From: Pantoea sp.
GTDB taxonomy: Bacteria; Pseudomonadota; Gammaproteobacteria; Enterobacterales; Enterobacteriaceae
Reading direction: 5' to 3'
Length of the DNA: 64,000 nucleotides
Assembly (NCBI RefSeq): GCF_028283705.1
Contig: NZ_JAPWKD010000011.1
Span: 62,001 to 126,000 of the forward strand
In this document: positions 1 to 8,743 of the stretch, one piece after another
Layout: the number at the start of each line of letters is the position of its first letter
How positions within the stretch are numbered: position 1 is the first letter of the stretch
Position numbers and translations under genes: made by a program
The notes under the pieces: generated by a model
Told to the model about the DNA's origin: nothing
The model's database searches: none
Seen by the model: the letters and a program-made list of their open reading frames with translations, nothing else

Positions 1-993
1 GCGACGTCACTGACTGAGCTGGAGTTGCTGAGCGACAACCGTATTCTGGGTGAAAAAGAAAATCTGGCACCGGGCCTGCCAGCGGTGAAATTCACCCTGA
101 CGCTGGACGGTGGCACTTATCAGATTTATTGCCCCGGCGCGAAGCAGGAGCTGACTAACTTCACCGTGACGGGCAAGAGTGCGGCGGCACCATCAGGTAG
201 CGCGGCGACCTTACTTAACGAAGGTGCGAAAGGTTATGGCGCTTATGTCAGCGGCGTGGTCGATGCCATGGTGGTGGCGGTCGATCGTTTGAAGGCGGAT
301 ATCGACGCGGGCGACCTGGAAAAAGCCAAAGCTGACTACGCCAAAGCGCGTCCCTTCTATGAACGTATCGAATCTGATGTCAGTGGTTTCGTGTTGCCGG
401 GCTTTAAAGCCACCGATAATGCGGGCAACCTCGACTATCTGATCGATATGCGCGCGTCTAACCTCGATCCGAAAGTGGGCTGGCACGGTTTCCATGCGAT
501 TGAACGCGACCTGTTTGAGAAAGGCGCTATCACTGCAGAAACGAAGCAAACTGCGGCGGAACTGCAGGCCAATGTCGGCAAACTGGACAAACTGATCAAA
601 TCCATCAACTTCAAACCGGAAGACCTGGCGAACGGCGCCGCGGATCTGCTGGAAGAAGTGCAAAGCACCAAAATCAGCGGGGAAGAAGAAGCGTTCAGCC
701 ATCTTGATCTGATCGATTTCGCCGGTGATATCGAGGGTGCCGAGCAGGCATTTGCCTTCCTGAAACCGGGTCTGGAAAAAATCGATCCCGACCTGACCAA
801 ACGCGTGAGCGAGCAGTTTGCTGCCGTGCATGCGTTACTGGAAACCTACCGCGATCCAGCGATTCCGGGGGGGTACAAATACTACACCGCCGAGCTGAAA
901 GCTTCCGATGGCGCAAAACTGAGCCGTGCGGTGCAGGCGTTGCAGGAACCTTTATCAAAAATCGCTGAAAAAGTCGCAACCAGCGGAAAATAA
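1..993 (+). CDS. efeO: Iron uptake protein EfeO (5' end outside window)
   Basis: The frame is open from base 1, so the gene starts before the window. The visible part begins in the cupredoxin-like N-terminal domain (GTYQIYCPGA stretch) and continues into the imelysin-like M75 domain, with the HxxE-type metal motif in GWHGFHAIERDLF. EfeO is a periplasmic protein of the EfeUOB ferrous/ferric iron uptake system. efeB follows after three bases, as in a normal efeUOB operon; efeU is expected upstream, outside the window. The first methionine-like codon inside the window (TTG at 25) is not the real start. Confidence 0.95.
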   Translation, partial: ATSLTELELLSDNRILGEKENLAPGLPAVKFTLTLDGGTYQIYCPGAKQELTNFTVTGKSAAAPSGSAATLLNEGAKGYGAYVSGVVDAMVVAVDRLKADIDAGDLEKAKADYAKARPFYERIESDVSGFVLPGFKATDNAGNLDYLIDMRASNLDPKVGWHGFHAIERDLFEKGAITAETKQTAAELQANVGKLDKLIKSINFKPEDLANGAADLLEEVQSTKISGEEEAFSHLDLIDFAGDIEGAEQAFAFLKPGLEKIDPDLTKRVSEQFAAVHALLETYRDPAIPGGYKYYTAELKASDGAKLSRAVQALQEPLSKIAEKVATSGK

Positions 994-996
994 TCG

Positions 997-2262
997 ATGA
1001 GCGATAAGTCAAAACCGGCCAGGGAGGCCGGTAATTTCACCCGACGCGATTTGCTGAAAGGGGCGGTGGCCAGTGCGCTGGCTGTTCCGGCCATCAGTGT
1101 AGCGCATGGACAGAATGAAGCGATCCACAACCCTGAGGATCGTGTTGATCTTTCTCGTGAGCATGCTTTTTATGGCACTGCGGGTCAGGCGGGCATTGAG
1201 ACGCCACCGCAGCGTCATATTATGTTTATGACCTTTGATTTAACCTCGCACAATCCGCGTGATTTGCAGGTTTTGCTGGCACGCTGGTCATCCGCCATTG
1301 CGCAAATGATGCGTGGTGAAACCATTGGTCAGGTAGAACCGACCCGCACCAGCGGCGTGGGCAATGATACCGGCGAAGCGATGGATCTGGGACCCGCCTC
1401 GTTGACCGTCACCGTGGGCCTGGGGCCGCGTATTTTCAGTGAAGCGATGGGGCTGGCGGATAAAAAGCCTGCGCTGATGCGTGAGTTGATTCAGCTGCCA
1501 AGCGACAACTTCAGCCCGGAACTGACTGGCGGTGATCTCTCCATTCAGGCTTGTGCGGATGACCCTCAGGTGGCTTACCATGCGGTACGCAACCTGGCAC
1601 GTATCGCCAAATCGACAGGGACAGCGGCCACACGCTGGTCGGTATTGGGCTTTGGTCGCGCCTCGGCAGGGAAAGGGCAATCCACGCCGCGTAACCTGTT
1701 TGGTTTCAAAGACGGCACGCGCAATATCACCGAAAAAACCGATTTTAACCGGCATGTGTGGATCAAAGATGATGGCCCGGCCTGGCAGCAGCAGGGTACT
1801 TACCAGGTGGTGCGGAAGATTCGCATGCACATTGAAAACTGGGATACCGACCGCGTCAGCGATCAAAACAATGTGTTTGGACGCCATAAGCTTTCTGGCG
1901 CGCCGCTCAGCGGGCACAAAGAGTTTGATCAGCCTGATTTTGCAGTGAAAGATCAAAGCGGAGAACTCGTTATTCCGGCAACGGCGCATATCAGCCTGGC
2001 CGCGCATGAGAATAACAAGGGAATTCGGATACTTCGTCGTTCCTACAATTATACCGATGGTCTTAATAACCTTGGCTTGCTGGATGCGGGGCTGCTGTTT
2101 ATCAGTTATCAGAATGATCCGGCGCACTTTGAAACATTACAGGCCAAACTGGGCGCGGCAGATGCGCTGAATGAATATATTTCACATATTGGTTCCGGCA
2201 TTTTCTTTATTCCACCGGCACCGGCTGAAGGTTCCTATATTGGCGCTGAGTTATTCAGCTAA
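997..2262 (+). CDS. efeB: Deferrochelatase/peroxidase EfeB (DyP-type, Tat-exported)
   Basis: A 421-residue haem peroxidase of the DyP family, last gene of the efeUOB iron-uptake operon. Residues about 13-40 form a twin-arginine signal (TRRDLLKGAVAS, then a hydrophobic run ending near AHG), which implies folded export to the periplasm. The DyP signature GFKDGTRN is present. HISLAAHENN followed by RILRRSY matches the haem-proximal region. EfeB oxidises ferrous iron or removes iron from haem while working with EfeO. The start lies three bases after the efeO stop. Length matches the family (about 420). Confidence 0.96.
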   Translation: MSDKSKPAREAGNFTRRDLLKGAVASALAVPAISVAHGQNEAIHNPEDRVDLSREHAFYGTAGQAGIETPPQRHIMFMTFDLTSHNPRDLQVLLARWSSAIAQMMRGETIGQVEPTRTSGVGNDTGEAMDLGPASLTVTVGLGPRIFSEAMGLADKKPALMRELIQLPSDNFSPELTGGDLSIQACADDPQVAYHAVRNLARIAKSTGTAATRWSVLGFGRASAGKGQSTPRNLFGFKDGTRNITEKTDFNRHVWIKDDGPAWQQQGTYQVVRKIRMHIENWDTDRVSDQNNVFGRHKLSGAPLSGHKEFDQPDFAVKDQSGELVIPATAHISLAAHENNKGIRILRRSYNYTDGLNNLGLLDAGLLFISYQNDPAHFETLQAKLGAADALNEYISHIGSGIFFIPPAPAEGSYIGAELFS

Positions 2263-2267
2263 ATAAC

Positions 2268-2304
2268 GACACATCGCCAGGGGATGCGTACCTGGCGATG
2301 TGTC
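2268..2304. terminator. Perfect 14-bp hairpin between convergent efeB and DUF1471 gene
   Basis: Arms 2268-2281 and 2291-2304 are perfect inverted complements around a 9-base loop. The hairpin starts six bases after the efeB stop and ends ten bases before the stop of the convergent gene. There is no clear T-run on either side, so it may act as a bidirectional terminator or an mRNA 3'-end stabiliser. Confidence 0.6.
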
Positions 2305-2313
2305 TCACGCGCG

Positions 2314-2619
2314 TTAGCCATATGCCACTTTGTCATTGATGTGATACAGCGTTGCGGTGGCCGCCATCACATGCTGACCATCATTGCCGGGTTTATGGGA
2401 ATCCACATTGGTGATGTGGTAACCCACTGCACCGGCTTCCAGGGCCTTTTTCACAAAGGCGTCGTTGAGTTCTTCCATTGATGTCACCCAGCTCACGCTG
2501 GTCACGCCTACGGGGTGGATCGACGCAATTTCACGGTGAGATAATCCTGAGCGGACCAGTACCGGATTAATTGTCTTCTCGGTAAAAATGGAAATGATGT
2601 CATTCACTAATGCTTTCAT
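2314..2619 (-). CDS. Small DUF1471 (YdgH/BhsA/McbA-like) domain protein without signal peptide
   Basis: About 101 residues when read from the ATG at 2619, which is preceded by AGGAG at good spacing. An in-frame start further upstream has no such site. The C-terminal half (IHPVGVTSVSWVTSMEELNDAFVKKALEAGA, then GYHITN and ATATLY) resembles the DUF1471 fold of small enterobacterial stress proteins. Usual family members are periplasmic; this one lacks an obvious signal peptide and carries about 30 extra N-terminal residues. The family is linked to stress, biofilm and metal responses, but no specific role can be assigned. It is convergent with efeB and probably monocistronic. Confidence 0.7.
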   Translation of the reverse strand: MKALVNDIISIFTEKTINPVLVRSGLSHREIASIHPVGVTSVSWVTSMEELNDAFVKKALEAGAVGYHITNVDSHKPGNDGQHVMAATATLYHINDKVAYG

Positions 2620-2926
2620 ATCTGACTCCTCAAACGCTACTGTTAAGCCAGTTATACGTATGGTATCGGGTTGTTGTCGTTTAATCTTCGTTGATAAAAA
2701 TCGACGGTTGCGCACGGCAGGTAATCACCACCGTTAGGAATAATAAATACCTTTTAGCCGGATGACTTTTAGCTTTAACTGCTAATTAACACGCAAGCAA
2801 CCTTCTGCCACAACTCAATTAACTTTGTGCGAATATTTTTTCATTTGATTACAATTAGCGGCGGCGACAGCGCCCAATAACATCACTTCGCACCATATTA
2901 TAAATAAGTTGTTAAGCATTGGTTTA

Positions 2927-3030
2927 ATGTGGGTTTGCCTGATGAGAAGTATGTAAATATTTCTCCATGCCACATCATAATAAACATTCTCTACGTCCGA
3001 TTAGCCCAAAATGAATTTGGGCTTTTTTTT
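2927..3030 (+). ncRNA. Candidate small RNA ending in an intrinsic terminator
   Basis: The 2716-3143 interval has no convincing gene. A strong intrinsic terminator lies at 3003-3030 (arms 3003-3010 and 3016-3023, then eight T). It does not follow any plus-strand gene; the nearest, efeB, ends 740 bases earlier and has its own hairpin. Just upstream, a nested stem can form: atgtgg (2927-2932) with ccacat (2970-2975), enclosing gagaa (2944-2948) with ttctc (2961-2965). Stem plus terminator is the usual layout of a small RNA. I recognise no known family. Confidence 0.35.
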
Positions 3031-3110
3031 AGGCCCTGCCTGTTATGCGGCGCTTTTTATCCGTCTTTTCCTCAGCCAGCATGATGTGTCTGAGTAAACT
3101 TTGCGTTACA

Positions 3111-3132
3111 AATTGTTATGATATAACATTTC
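3111..3132 (+). promoter_or_regulatory. Zur box in the zinT promoter
   Basis: The segment tgttatgatataacatttc is a close match to the enterobacterial Zur operator (GTTATA-N-TATAAC palindrome flanked by AT-rich bases). It lies about 30 bases before the zinT start and overlaps a plausible -10 (TATAAC, 3122-3127). It therefore predicts repression by zinc-loaded Zur. Confidence 0.8.
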
Positions 3133-3161
3133 CATTTTGACCAATGGAGAGTGCAGTTGTG

Positions 3162-3809
3162 ATGGGTAAATTTAAAAAAATAGCGTTATCTCTGGGACTT
3201 ATGACCATCAGCGTTCAGGCGTTTTCACATGGCGATCATGCGCATGGTAAGCCCCTGACGCAAAAGGAGCAGCAGGCGGCGGATGGAGTGTTTGCTGATC
3301 ATGACGTGCAGGACAGAACGTTATCGAACTGGGAAGGGGTGTGGCAGTCGGTTTACCCTTTGCTGCTTAATGGCGACCTCGACCCGGTGCTGCGCAAAAA
3401 AGTGGAGAAGGACAACAGCAAAACCTTCGCCCAGATCAAAGAGTATTACCGCAAAGGCTATGCCACCAACGTAGATACCATTGGTATTGAAAATGGGGTG
3501 ATGGAGTTCCATATCGGCGATCAATCCAGTTCCTGCCATTACGCCTATGATGGGCACAAAATTCTGACCTATGCCTCGGGCAAGAAAGGCGTACGTTATC
3601 TATTTAGCTGCCAGGATGCCGCCAGCCACGCTCCCAAATATGTTCAGTTCAGCGATCACATCATCGGCCCACGTCAGTCGTCCCATTTTCATATTTTTAT
3701 GGGCAACACCTCACAGGAGGCGTTGCTGAAGGAAATGGACAACTGGCCGACTTACTATCCGTGGCAGATGCAAAAGGCTGAAGTGGTGGACGAGATGTTG
3801 CACCACTAA
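3162..3809 (+). CDS. zinT: Periplasmic zinc-binding protein ZinT
   Basis: ZinT (YodA) binds zinc or cadmium in the periplasm and assists ZnuABC under zinc limitation. From the ATG at 3162 the product is 215 residues: a signal peptide ([18 protein letters not shown]), a short His-rich segment (HGDHAHG), then the lipocalin-like ZinT domain with [28 protein letters not shown] and SSHFHIFMG; the last supplies metal-binding histidines. An upstream in-frame ATG at 3144 lacks a ribosome site, whereas GGAG precedes 3162. The Zur box just upstream supports the assignment. Its last four bases overlap the end of the convergent esterase gene. Confidence 0.95.
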   Translation: MGKFKKIALSLGLMTISVQAFSHGDHAHGKPLTQKEQQAADGVFADHDVQDRTLSNWEGVWQSVYPLLLNGDLDPVLRKKVEKDNSKTFAQIKEYYRKGYATNVDTIGIENGVMEFHIGDQSSSCHYAYDGHKILTYASGKKGVRYLFSCQDAASHAPKYVQFSDHIIGPRQSSHFHIFMGNTSQEALLKEMDNWPTYYPWQMQKAEVVDEMLHH

Positions 3810-4714
3810 ACCAAACGCGATAGCCACTTTTCATACAGGCCCGGCCACGCCACGGTAGGGGTGCCGGGCCGTCCCATACCAAAGCCATGCCCGCCCCGGC
3901 TGTAACGATGTAACTCAACGGCAACGTGCTGTCGTTCACAGGCGTGTTCCATGATCAGGGTGTTTTCAGGGTTTGATACCGGGTCATCCTCTGCCTGTAC
4001 CAGAAAAAAAGGCGGTGACTGAGGACGCACATAATTTTGCACTGACCAGGCGGCGTTCTCGGTGGCGGATGCATGCGGGCCAACCAAAATCCGGTGGGTG
4101 GAGGTGTGGGTGTAGGGTTGCTCAAGCGTGATGATGGGATAAATCAGTGCAGCCCGGTCAGCACGGGCTGGCAGCTGATCGAGATCGTCCTGTGGGGCAT
4201 AGGAAGGAAAATCAGGGCGGGTTGAGGCCAGCCCGAGAAGGTGAGCGCCCGCCGAAAAGCCCAATACGCTGACCTGTTTTTCGCGTTTCCGTACCATCCG
4301 CAGCGCCCGTTGCGCATCCTGTAGTGAAACCCTGTTGCCATCTTTCCATCCTTCACCCGGCAGACGATAGCTAAGTACATAGGCAGTGATACCGTGTGCT
4401 ACCAGCCACTCAGCGGCAGGCCACGCCTCTTTACCCATCTCAATTCGTTTATAGCCACCGCCCGCAGCAATCAGCACGGCCTGACCACGCGGAACCGCAG
4501 GCCTGATCACCGTCAGGGTGGGCAGGGTGATATTGCGCTGAGCACCGGTTGCGGAAATGATCAGGTTGCCAGTCGGCCCGCCACCGCCGGGCGGTTCCCC
4601 CTGCCACAGGGGAATGACCGAGCGTGAAACTGTCGGTGCGGCGAAAGCCAACCGGGTATGCCCCGCAACGAAAACGCTGGCAGCAAGCCCGGTCAGAAAG
4701 TGGCGACGATCCAT
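3806..4714 (-). CDS. Exported alpha/beta hydrolase (BD-FAE/acetylxylan-esterase-like)
   Basis: 302 residues with an N-terminal export signal beginning [13 protein letters not shown]; the double arginine followed by a hydrophobic stretch suggests Tat or Sec export. The hydrolase core shows the oxyanion-loop region AAGGGYKRI, nucleophile motif GFSAG, an acidic residue in AEDDPV and the catalytic histidine in RGGHGFGMG. This pattern is typical of periplasmic carbohydrate-ester or lipase-like esterases of the BD-FAE type. Substrate unknown. It stands alone and is convergent with zinT, overlapping it by four bases; no sugar-degrading neighbours narrow the substrate. Confidence 0.8.
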   Translation of the reverse strand: MDRRHFLTGLAASVFVAGHTRLAFAAPTVSRSVIPLWQGEPPGGGGPTGNLIISATGAQRNITLPTLTVIRPAVPRGQAVLIAAGGGYKRIEMGKEAWPAAEWLVAHGITAYVLSYRLPGEGWKDGNRVSLQDAQRALRMVRKREKQVSVLGFSAGAHLLGLASTRPDFPSYAPQDDLDQLPARADRAALIYPIITLEQPYTHTSTHRILVGPHASATENAAWSVQNYVRPQSPPFFLVQAEDDPVSNPENTLIMEHACERQHVAVELHRYSRGGHGFGMGRPGTPTVAWPGLYEKWLSRLV

Positions 4715-5004
4715 AGCAACTCCTTGTTAATGCGCTAAACCTCTATCCCGCCATACAATCCGGGAGAAAAGATGAAGTATTCAGCTCGCTGTGTAACAAA
4801 ATGAATCGCGGATTGATTGTGGTACTTATTTGTTACTCATTCGTTGCTTGTTAATTAATCGATTTCACAATAGGTTATCATTTAGTGCTATTCTCCCTGC
4901 GAATATGAGGTGTTTTATAAAAACCTGATAACAGTTTTGAAACTTAACCGGTAGGATGTTACCCGTAACTTTATTGTTCCTTTCGCATTAACATCAGGTA
5001 ACCC
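4715..5004. promoter_or_regulatory. Divergent promoter region between esterase and dehydrogenase operon
   Basis: AT-rich, with no coding frame. It must hold the promoters of the esterase (leftward) and of the three-gene dehydrogenase operon (rightward). An interrupted inverted repeat gtaacaaa (4793-4800) / tttgttac (4829-4836) could be an operator. No regulator binding site is recognised. Confidence 0.4.
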
Positions 5005-5571
5005 ATGAAACGACAAATTCCGGCTGAAACCGTTTCTGTAACCAAAAATGGAACCGGTTCCACCCGCAGAGAATTTCTCTTTGCGACCCTTGGTTTGACG
5101 CTCACCGGCGCGGTCGCCACCCTGCCGGGCAGGGCTTTCGCCGCCAGCGTCCTCAGTGCCAGCGATGCAGTGAAGCAGTTCATCAGCATCTCCCAGGCCA
5201 TCACCGAACATAAGCATCTGGATACTGTGCTGGCCGCGCGTTTTTTTCAGGCATTCAGTCAACGTGATGCGCAGTTTGGCCCGCGTCTGACCCAGCTGGC
5301 GCGGCTGCTGCAACCCGGCATGAGCGCGCAGCAGTTGCTGGATCAGGCCGATAAAGCCGGTCTGCACGATTTCCTCTACCAAATCGTTACCGCCTGGTAC
5401 ACCGGTACGGTGGGGAATGACTACCACGGCACCCTGGTCGCTTATAAACAGGCGCTGATGTATCAAACCGTCAGCGATGGCCTGATCGTGCCGACTTATT
5501 GTGGTAACGGTCCGATCTGGTGGACCGCACCGATTCCGGATGAGCACAGCAGTCTGATTGACTCGCTATAA
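5005..5571 (+). CDS. Small (Tat-chaperoning) subunit of membrane FAD-dependent sugar/sugar-acid dehydrogenase
   Basis: 188 residues with a twin-arginine signal (STRREFLFATLGLTLTGAVA, about residues 19-38), followed by a helical domain like the small subunits of sorbitol, fructose and 2-ketogluconate dehydrogenases. In these enzymes the small subunit carries the Tat signal and escorts the signal-less flavoprotein across the membrane. The gene is first in an S-L-C order with the flavoprotein and cytochrome genes. The conserved C-terminal segment PTYCGNGPIWWTAPIPDEH supports the family. Substrate cannot be read from this subunit. Confidence 0.85.
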   Translation: MKRQIPAETVSVTKNGTGSTRREFLFATLGLTLTGAVATLPGRAFAASVLSASDAVKQFISISQAITEHKHLDTVLAARFFQAFSQRDAQFGPRLTQLARLLQPGMSAQQLLDQADKAGLHDFLYQIVTAWYTGTVGNDYHGTLVAYKQALMYQTVSDGLIVPTYCGNGPIWWTAPIPDEHSSLIDSL

Positions 5572-5601
5572 ATTTCCCTTTCATAAAAAACGACGAAAAT
5601 C

Positions 5602-7257
5602 ATGAAAAAACCGATTTTTTCTGCGCAGGGTGATGCTGCAGCAGACATTGTTATTGTTGGCTCCGGCGTGGTGGGTGGCTTGATGGCGAATGAGCTGGTC
5701 AGCCAGGGCTATTCCGTACTGGTACTGGAAGCAGGTTTACGTATTGATCGTGCACAGGCAGTAGAAAACTGGCGCAACATGCCATTTGCAAACCGTGCTG
5801 GCTCTGATTTTCAGGGGTTATATCCGCAATCTAAATTTGCCCCGGCACCGCTCTACTTCCCACCGAATAATTATGTGAATGTTACCGGTCCGGATGCTGG
5901 CAGCTTTCAGCAGGGTTACCTGCGCACCGTTGGTGGCACGACCTGGCACTGGGCGGCATCGTGCTGGCGTCATCACCCCAGCGACTTTGTGATGCAGTCA
6001 AAATATGGCGTGGGTCGCGACTGGCCAATCAGCTATGACGAGCTGGAACCCTGGTATTGCCGTGCGGAAAGCGAAATTGGCGTGGCAGGTCCGAACAATG
6101 TGGCGATGCAATCGCCGTCGGAGCGTAGCCAGCCTTACCCGATGGATATGGTGCCTTTCGCCCACGGTGATAATTATTTTGCCAGCGTGGTTAACCCGCA
6201 TGGTTACAACCTGGTACCCATCCCCCAGGGACGCAGCACGCGGCCGTGGCAGGGGCGTCCTACCTGTTGTGGGAACAATAACTGCCAACCCATTTGCCCG
6301 ATCGGAGCGATGTACAACGGTATCCACCATATCGAACGTGCGGAGCGTGCCGGTGCCGTGGTGCTGGCCGAAGCCGTGGTTTACAAAATTGATACCGACG
6401 GTAATAACCGCGTGACAGCCGTGCACTGGAAAGACAGCTCCGGCGCGTCACATAAAGCCACCGGCAAAGCGTTTGCGCTGGCCTGCAACGGTATTGAAAC
6501 GCCACGTCTGCTGCTGATGGCGGCGAACGGCGGCAACCCGAATGGTATTGCCAATGGTTCGGATATGGTGGGACGCAACATGATGGACCACTCCGGCTTC
6601 CATTGTTCATTCCTGACCGAAGAACCGGTGTGGCTGGGTCGTGGCCCGGCACAAAGCAGCTGCATGGTGGGCTATCGTGATGGCGACTTCCGCCGCGATT
6701 ATTCTGCTAACAAAATGATTCTTAACAATATCTCACGCGTAGTTTCTGCGACGCAGCAGGCGTTGAAGAAAGGGCTGGTCGGGAAAGCGCTGGATGAGGA
6801 AATCCGTTACCGCTCGATCCACAGTGTCGATATTTCTATCAGTCTCGAACCGCTGCCAGACCCGGAAAACCGTCTGACCCTAAGCAAAACCCGCAACGAC
6901 CCGCATGGCCTGCCTTGCCCGGATATCTATTACGATGTCGGCGATTACGTGCGTAAAGGCGCTGAAGTTTCCCACGCCCAGCTGGAACATATCGGTCAGC
7001 TGTTTAATGGCAAGGAGTTCGCCATCAGTAAAGGACTGAATGCCAACAACCATATTATGGGTGGCGTGATCATGGGTAAAAGCGGCAAAGACGCGGTGGT
7101 GGATGGTAACTGCCGGGCATTTGATCACGAAAACCTGTGGCTGCCGGGTGGTGGGGCGATCCCTTCCGCAAGCGTGGTCAACAGTACCCTGACGATGGCG
7201 GCGCTGGGCCTGAAAGCGGCCCAGGATATCGCCCAGCGGATGAGGACAATGGCATGA
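5602..7257 (+). CDS. GMC-family flavoprotein subunit of membrane sugar/sugar-acid dehydrogenase
   Basis: 551-residue GMC oxidoreductase. An ADP-binding motif is near the N-terminus (IVIVGSGVVGGLMANEL, then VLVLEAG). The C-terminus has the FAD-contacting block PGGGAIPSASVVNSTLTMAALGLKAAQD; the NNHIMGG segment carries the likely catalytic histidine. A Cys-rich stretch, CCGNNNCQPICPIGA, may hold an iron-sulfur cluster as reported for fructose dehydrogenase. It has no signal peptide of its own, consistent with export together with the small subunit. Length and gene order fit the 2-ketogluconate/fructose/sorbitol dehydrogenase group better than the longer (about 600-residue) gluconate 2-dehydrogenase large subunits. 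The substrate remains open. Confidence 0.88.
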   Translation: MKKPIFSAQGDAAADIVIVGSGVVGGLMANELVSQGYSVLVLEAGLRIDRAQAVENWRNMPFANRAGSDFQGLYPQSKFAPAPLYFPPNNYVNVTGPDAGSFQQGYLRTVGGTTWHWAASCWRHHPSDFVMQSKYGVGRDWPISYDELEPWYCRAESEIGVAGPNNVAMQSPSERSQPYPMDMVPFAHGDNYFASVVNPHGYNLVPIPQGRSTRPWQGRPTCCGNNNCQPICPIGAMYNGIHHIERAERAGAVVLAEAVVYKIDTDGNNRVTAVHWKDSSGASHKATGKAFALACNGIETPRLLLMAANGGNPNGIANGSDMVGRNMMDHSGFHCSFLTEEPVWLGRGPAQSSCMVGYRDGDFRRDYSANKMILNNISRVVSATQQALKKGLVGKALDEEIRYRSIHSVDISISLEPLPDPENRLTLSKTRNDPHGLPCPDIYYDVGDYVRKGAEVSHAQLEHIGQLFNGKEFAISKGLNANNHIMGGVIMGKSGKDAVVDGNCRAFDHENLWLPGGGAIPSASVVNSTLTMAALGLKAAQDIAQRMRTMA

Positions 7258-8654
7258 AAACGCTCATTGTCACCGGCTTTGCGGCTTTGGTCACCTTTGG
7301 CGCGCAGGCTGATTCCCTTGATACCAACCTGCTGAAGCAGGGTGAACAGGTTGCCATTGCGTCAGACTGCCAGGCATGCCATACCGCGCCGGGGAGTAAA
7401 ACCGCGTTCAGCGGAGGTTATGGTATTGCTTCACCGATGGGGGTGATTTATGCCACCAACATCACGCCAGCCAAAAGTGGTATCGGGGATTATACCGAAG
7501 CCCAGTTCTCGGCTGCGGTCCGGCATGGTGTACGGGCTGATGGCGCACAGTTGTACCCGGCGATGCCTTATACCTCCTACAGCATGATGACCGATGCGGA
7601 TCTGCACGCCCTGTATTATTACCTGATGCATGGTGTACCCGCTGTCGAGCAACATAATCCGCAGACGGATCTGCCATTCCCGTTCAGCCTGCGTTTTAGC
7701 ATGCGTTTCTGGAACATGATGTTTGCTAACGACAAAATGTGGCAAAACGATGGCAGCAAAAGTGCGGAGTGGAATCGGGGTAACTACCTGGTTAACGGCC
7801 TGGCGCACTGTAATACCTGTCATACACCGCGTGGTTTCCTGATGCAGGAGCAACAGGATCGTCCGCTGGCTGGCGGACCGCTTGGTAGCTGGTATGCGCC
7901 AAATATCACCTCAGACCCGGTGAGCGGTATCGGTGGCTGGAGTGATGACGAGCTGGTGCAGTACCTGAAAACCGGTCGTGCCGCGGGTAAAAATCAGGCG
8001 GCAGGCGGGATGGCAGAAGCGGTTGAGCATAGCCTGCAATATCTGCCGGATAGCGATCTGCACGCCATTGCGGTTTACCTGAAAGGCACGGCACCGATTC
8101 GTGATCAGGGTGAAACGCAACCGGCCTACAGCTGGGGCGCACCGATGGATATCGAAAATAGCGTACGTGGTCGCAACCCCAACAACGCCAATCTCTCCCT
8201 GACCAACGGTGAGGCACTGTTTAGCGGCAATTGCGCCAGTTGCCATCAGCCTGATGGCTCGGGCAGCGCCAATCAGGCTTATCCATCGTTGTTCCACAAT
8301 ACCGCCACGGGCATGCGCAATCCGAACAACCTGATTGCTGCGATTCTGTTTGGCGTGCAACGTGATACCGCCGATCATCAGGTGCTGATGCCAGGCTTTA
8401 GCTCACCGTCGTATGTTGATAAGTTGAACGATCAGCAGGTGGCAGATATCAGTAACTTTGTGCTGAAAAACTACGGCAATCCGAATGTGACTGTCACTGC
8501 CGGAGATGTTGCCTGGGTTCGTAAAGGTGGCCATCCGCCACTGCTTGCGCGCCTGCAACCGCTGATGATGCCAGCCATCATCGGGGGGATTATCCTGGTG
8601 CTGGCGATTATCGGCATCATTTGCCTGCTGCGACGAAAAGCGAAAGCGCAGTAA
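7254..8654 (+). CDS. Triheme cytochrome c subunit of membrane sugar/sugar-acid dehydrogenase
   Basis: 466 residues from the ATG at 7254, which overlaps the flavoprotein stop (ATGA). A Sec signal peptide (KTLIVTGFAALVTFGAQA) is followed by three haem c sites: CQACH, CNTCH and CASCH. A C-terminal membrane anchor (residues about 437-460, IIGGIILVLAIIGIICLL) ends in positively charged RRKAKAQ. It takes electrons from the flavoprotein and passes them to ubiquinone. A longer frame beginning at 7137 would run inside the preceding gene and lacks the signal, so 7254 is preferred. Last gene of the operon, followed by a terminator. Confidence 0.92.
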   Translation: MKTLIVTGFAALVTFGAQADSLDTNLLKQGEQVAIASDCQACHTAPGSKTAFSGGYGIASPMGVIYATNITPAKSGIGDYTEAQFSAAVRHGVRADGAQLYPAMPYTSYSMMTDADLHALYYYLMHGVPAVEQHNPQTDLPFPFSLRFSMRFWNMMFANDKMWQNDGSKSAEWNRGNYLVNGLAHCNTCHTPRGFLMQEQQDRPLAGGPLGSWYAPNITSDPVSGIGGWSDDELVQYLKTGRAAGKNQAAGGMAEAVEHSLQYLPDSDLHAIAVYLKGTAPIRDQGETQPAYSWGAPMDIENSVRGRNPNNANLSLTNGEALFSGNCASCHQPDGSGSANQAYPSLFHNTATGMRNPNNLIAAILFGVQRDTADHQVLMPGFSSPSYVDKLNDQQVADISNFVLKNYGNPNVTVTAGDVAWVRKGGHPPLLARLQPLMMPAIIGGIILVLAIIGIICLLRRKAKAQ

Positions 8655-8662
8655 TCATGCGA

Positions 8663-8691
8663 CAGGCCAGGCTAATACCCTGGCCTTTTTT
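8663..8691 (+). terminator. Intrinsic terminator of the dehydrogenase operon
   Basis: Arms AGGCCAG (8664-8670) and CTGGCCT (8680-8686) are followed by a T-rich run to 8691. It lies 10 bases after the cytochrome stop codon. Confidence 0.85.
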
Positions 8692-8743
8692 ATGATTACA
8701 TGTTTTTATCCCGGCACTGGATAAAGAGGAATTACGCACGCTT

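Noticed and set aside
211-831. Long minus-strand open frame inside efeO
   Set aside because: It lies fully opposite a well-recognised gene, has no family likeness and no ribosome site; it is a product of high GC codon use.
1288-2127. 279-codon minus-strand frame inside efeB
   Set aside because: Antisense to the DyP peroxidase gene, whose signal and catalytic motifs are intact; the antisense product resembles nothing.
3144-3161. Upstream ATG of zinT as the true start
   Set aside because: It lacks a ribosome site and would put six non-hydrophobic residues before the signal peptide; the GGAG lies just ahead of 3162 instead.
5602-7257. Calling the flavoprotein a gluconate 2-dehydrogenase
   Set aside because: Those large subunits are usually near 600 residues with a different small-subunit family; the 551-residue length and the sorbitol/fructose-type small subunit argue against a firm name.
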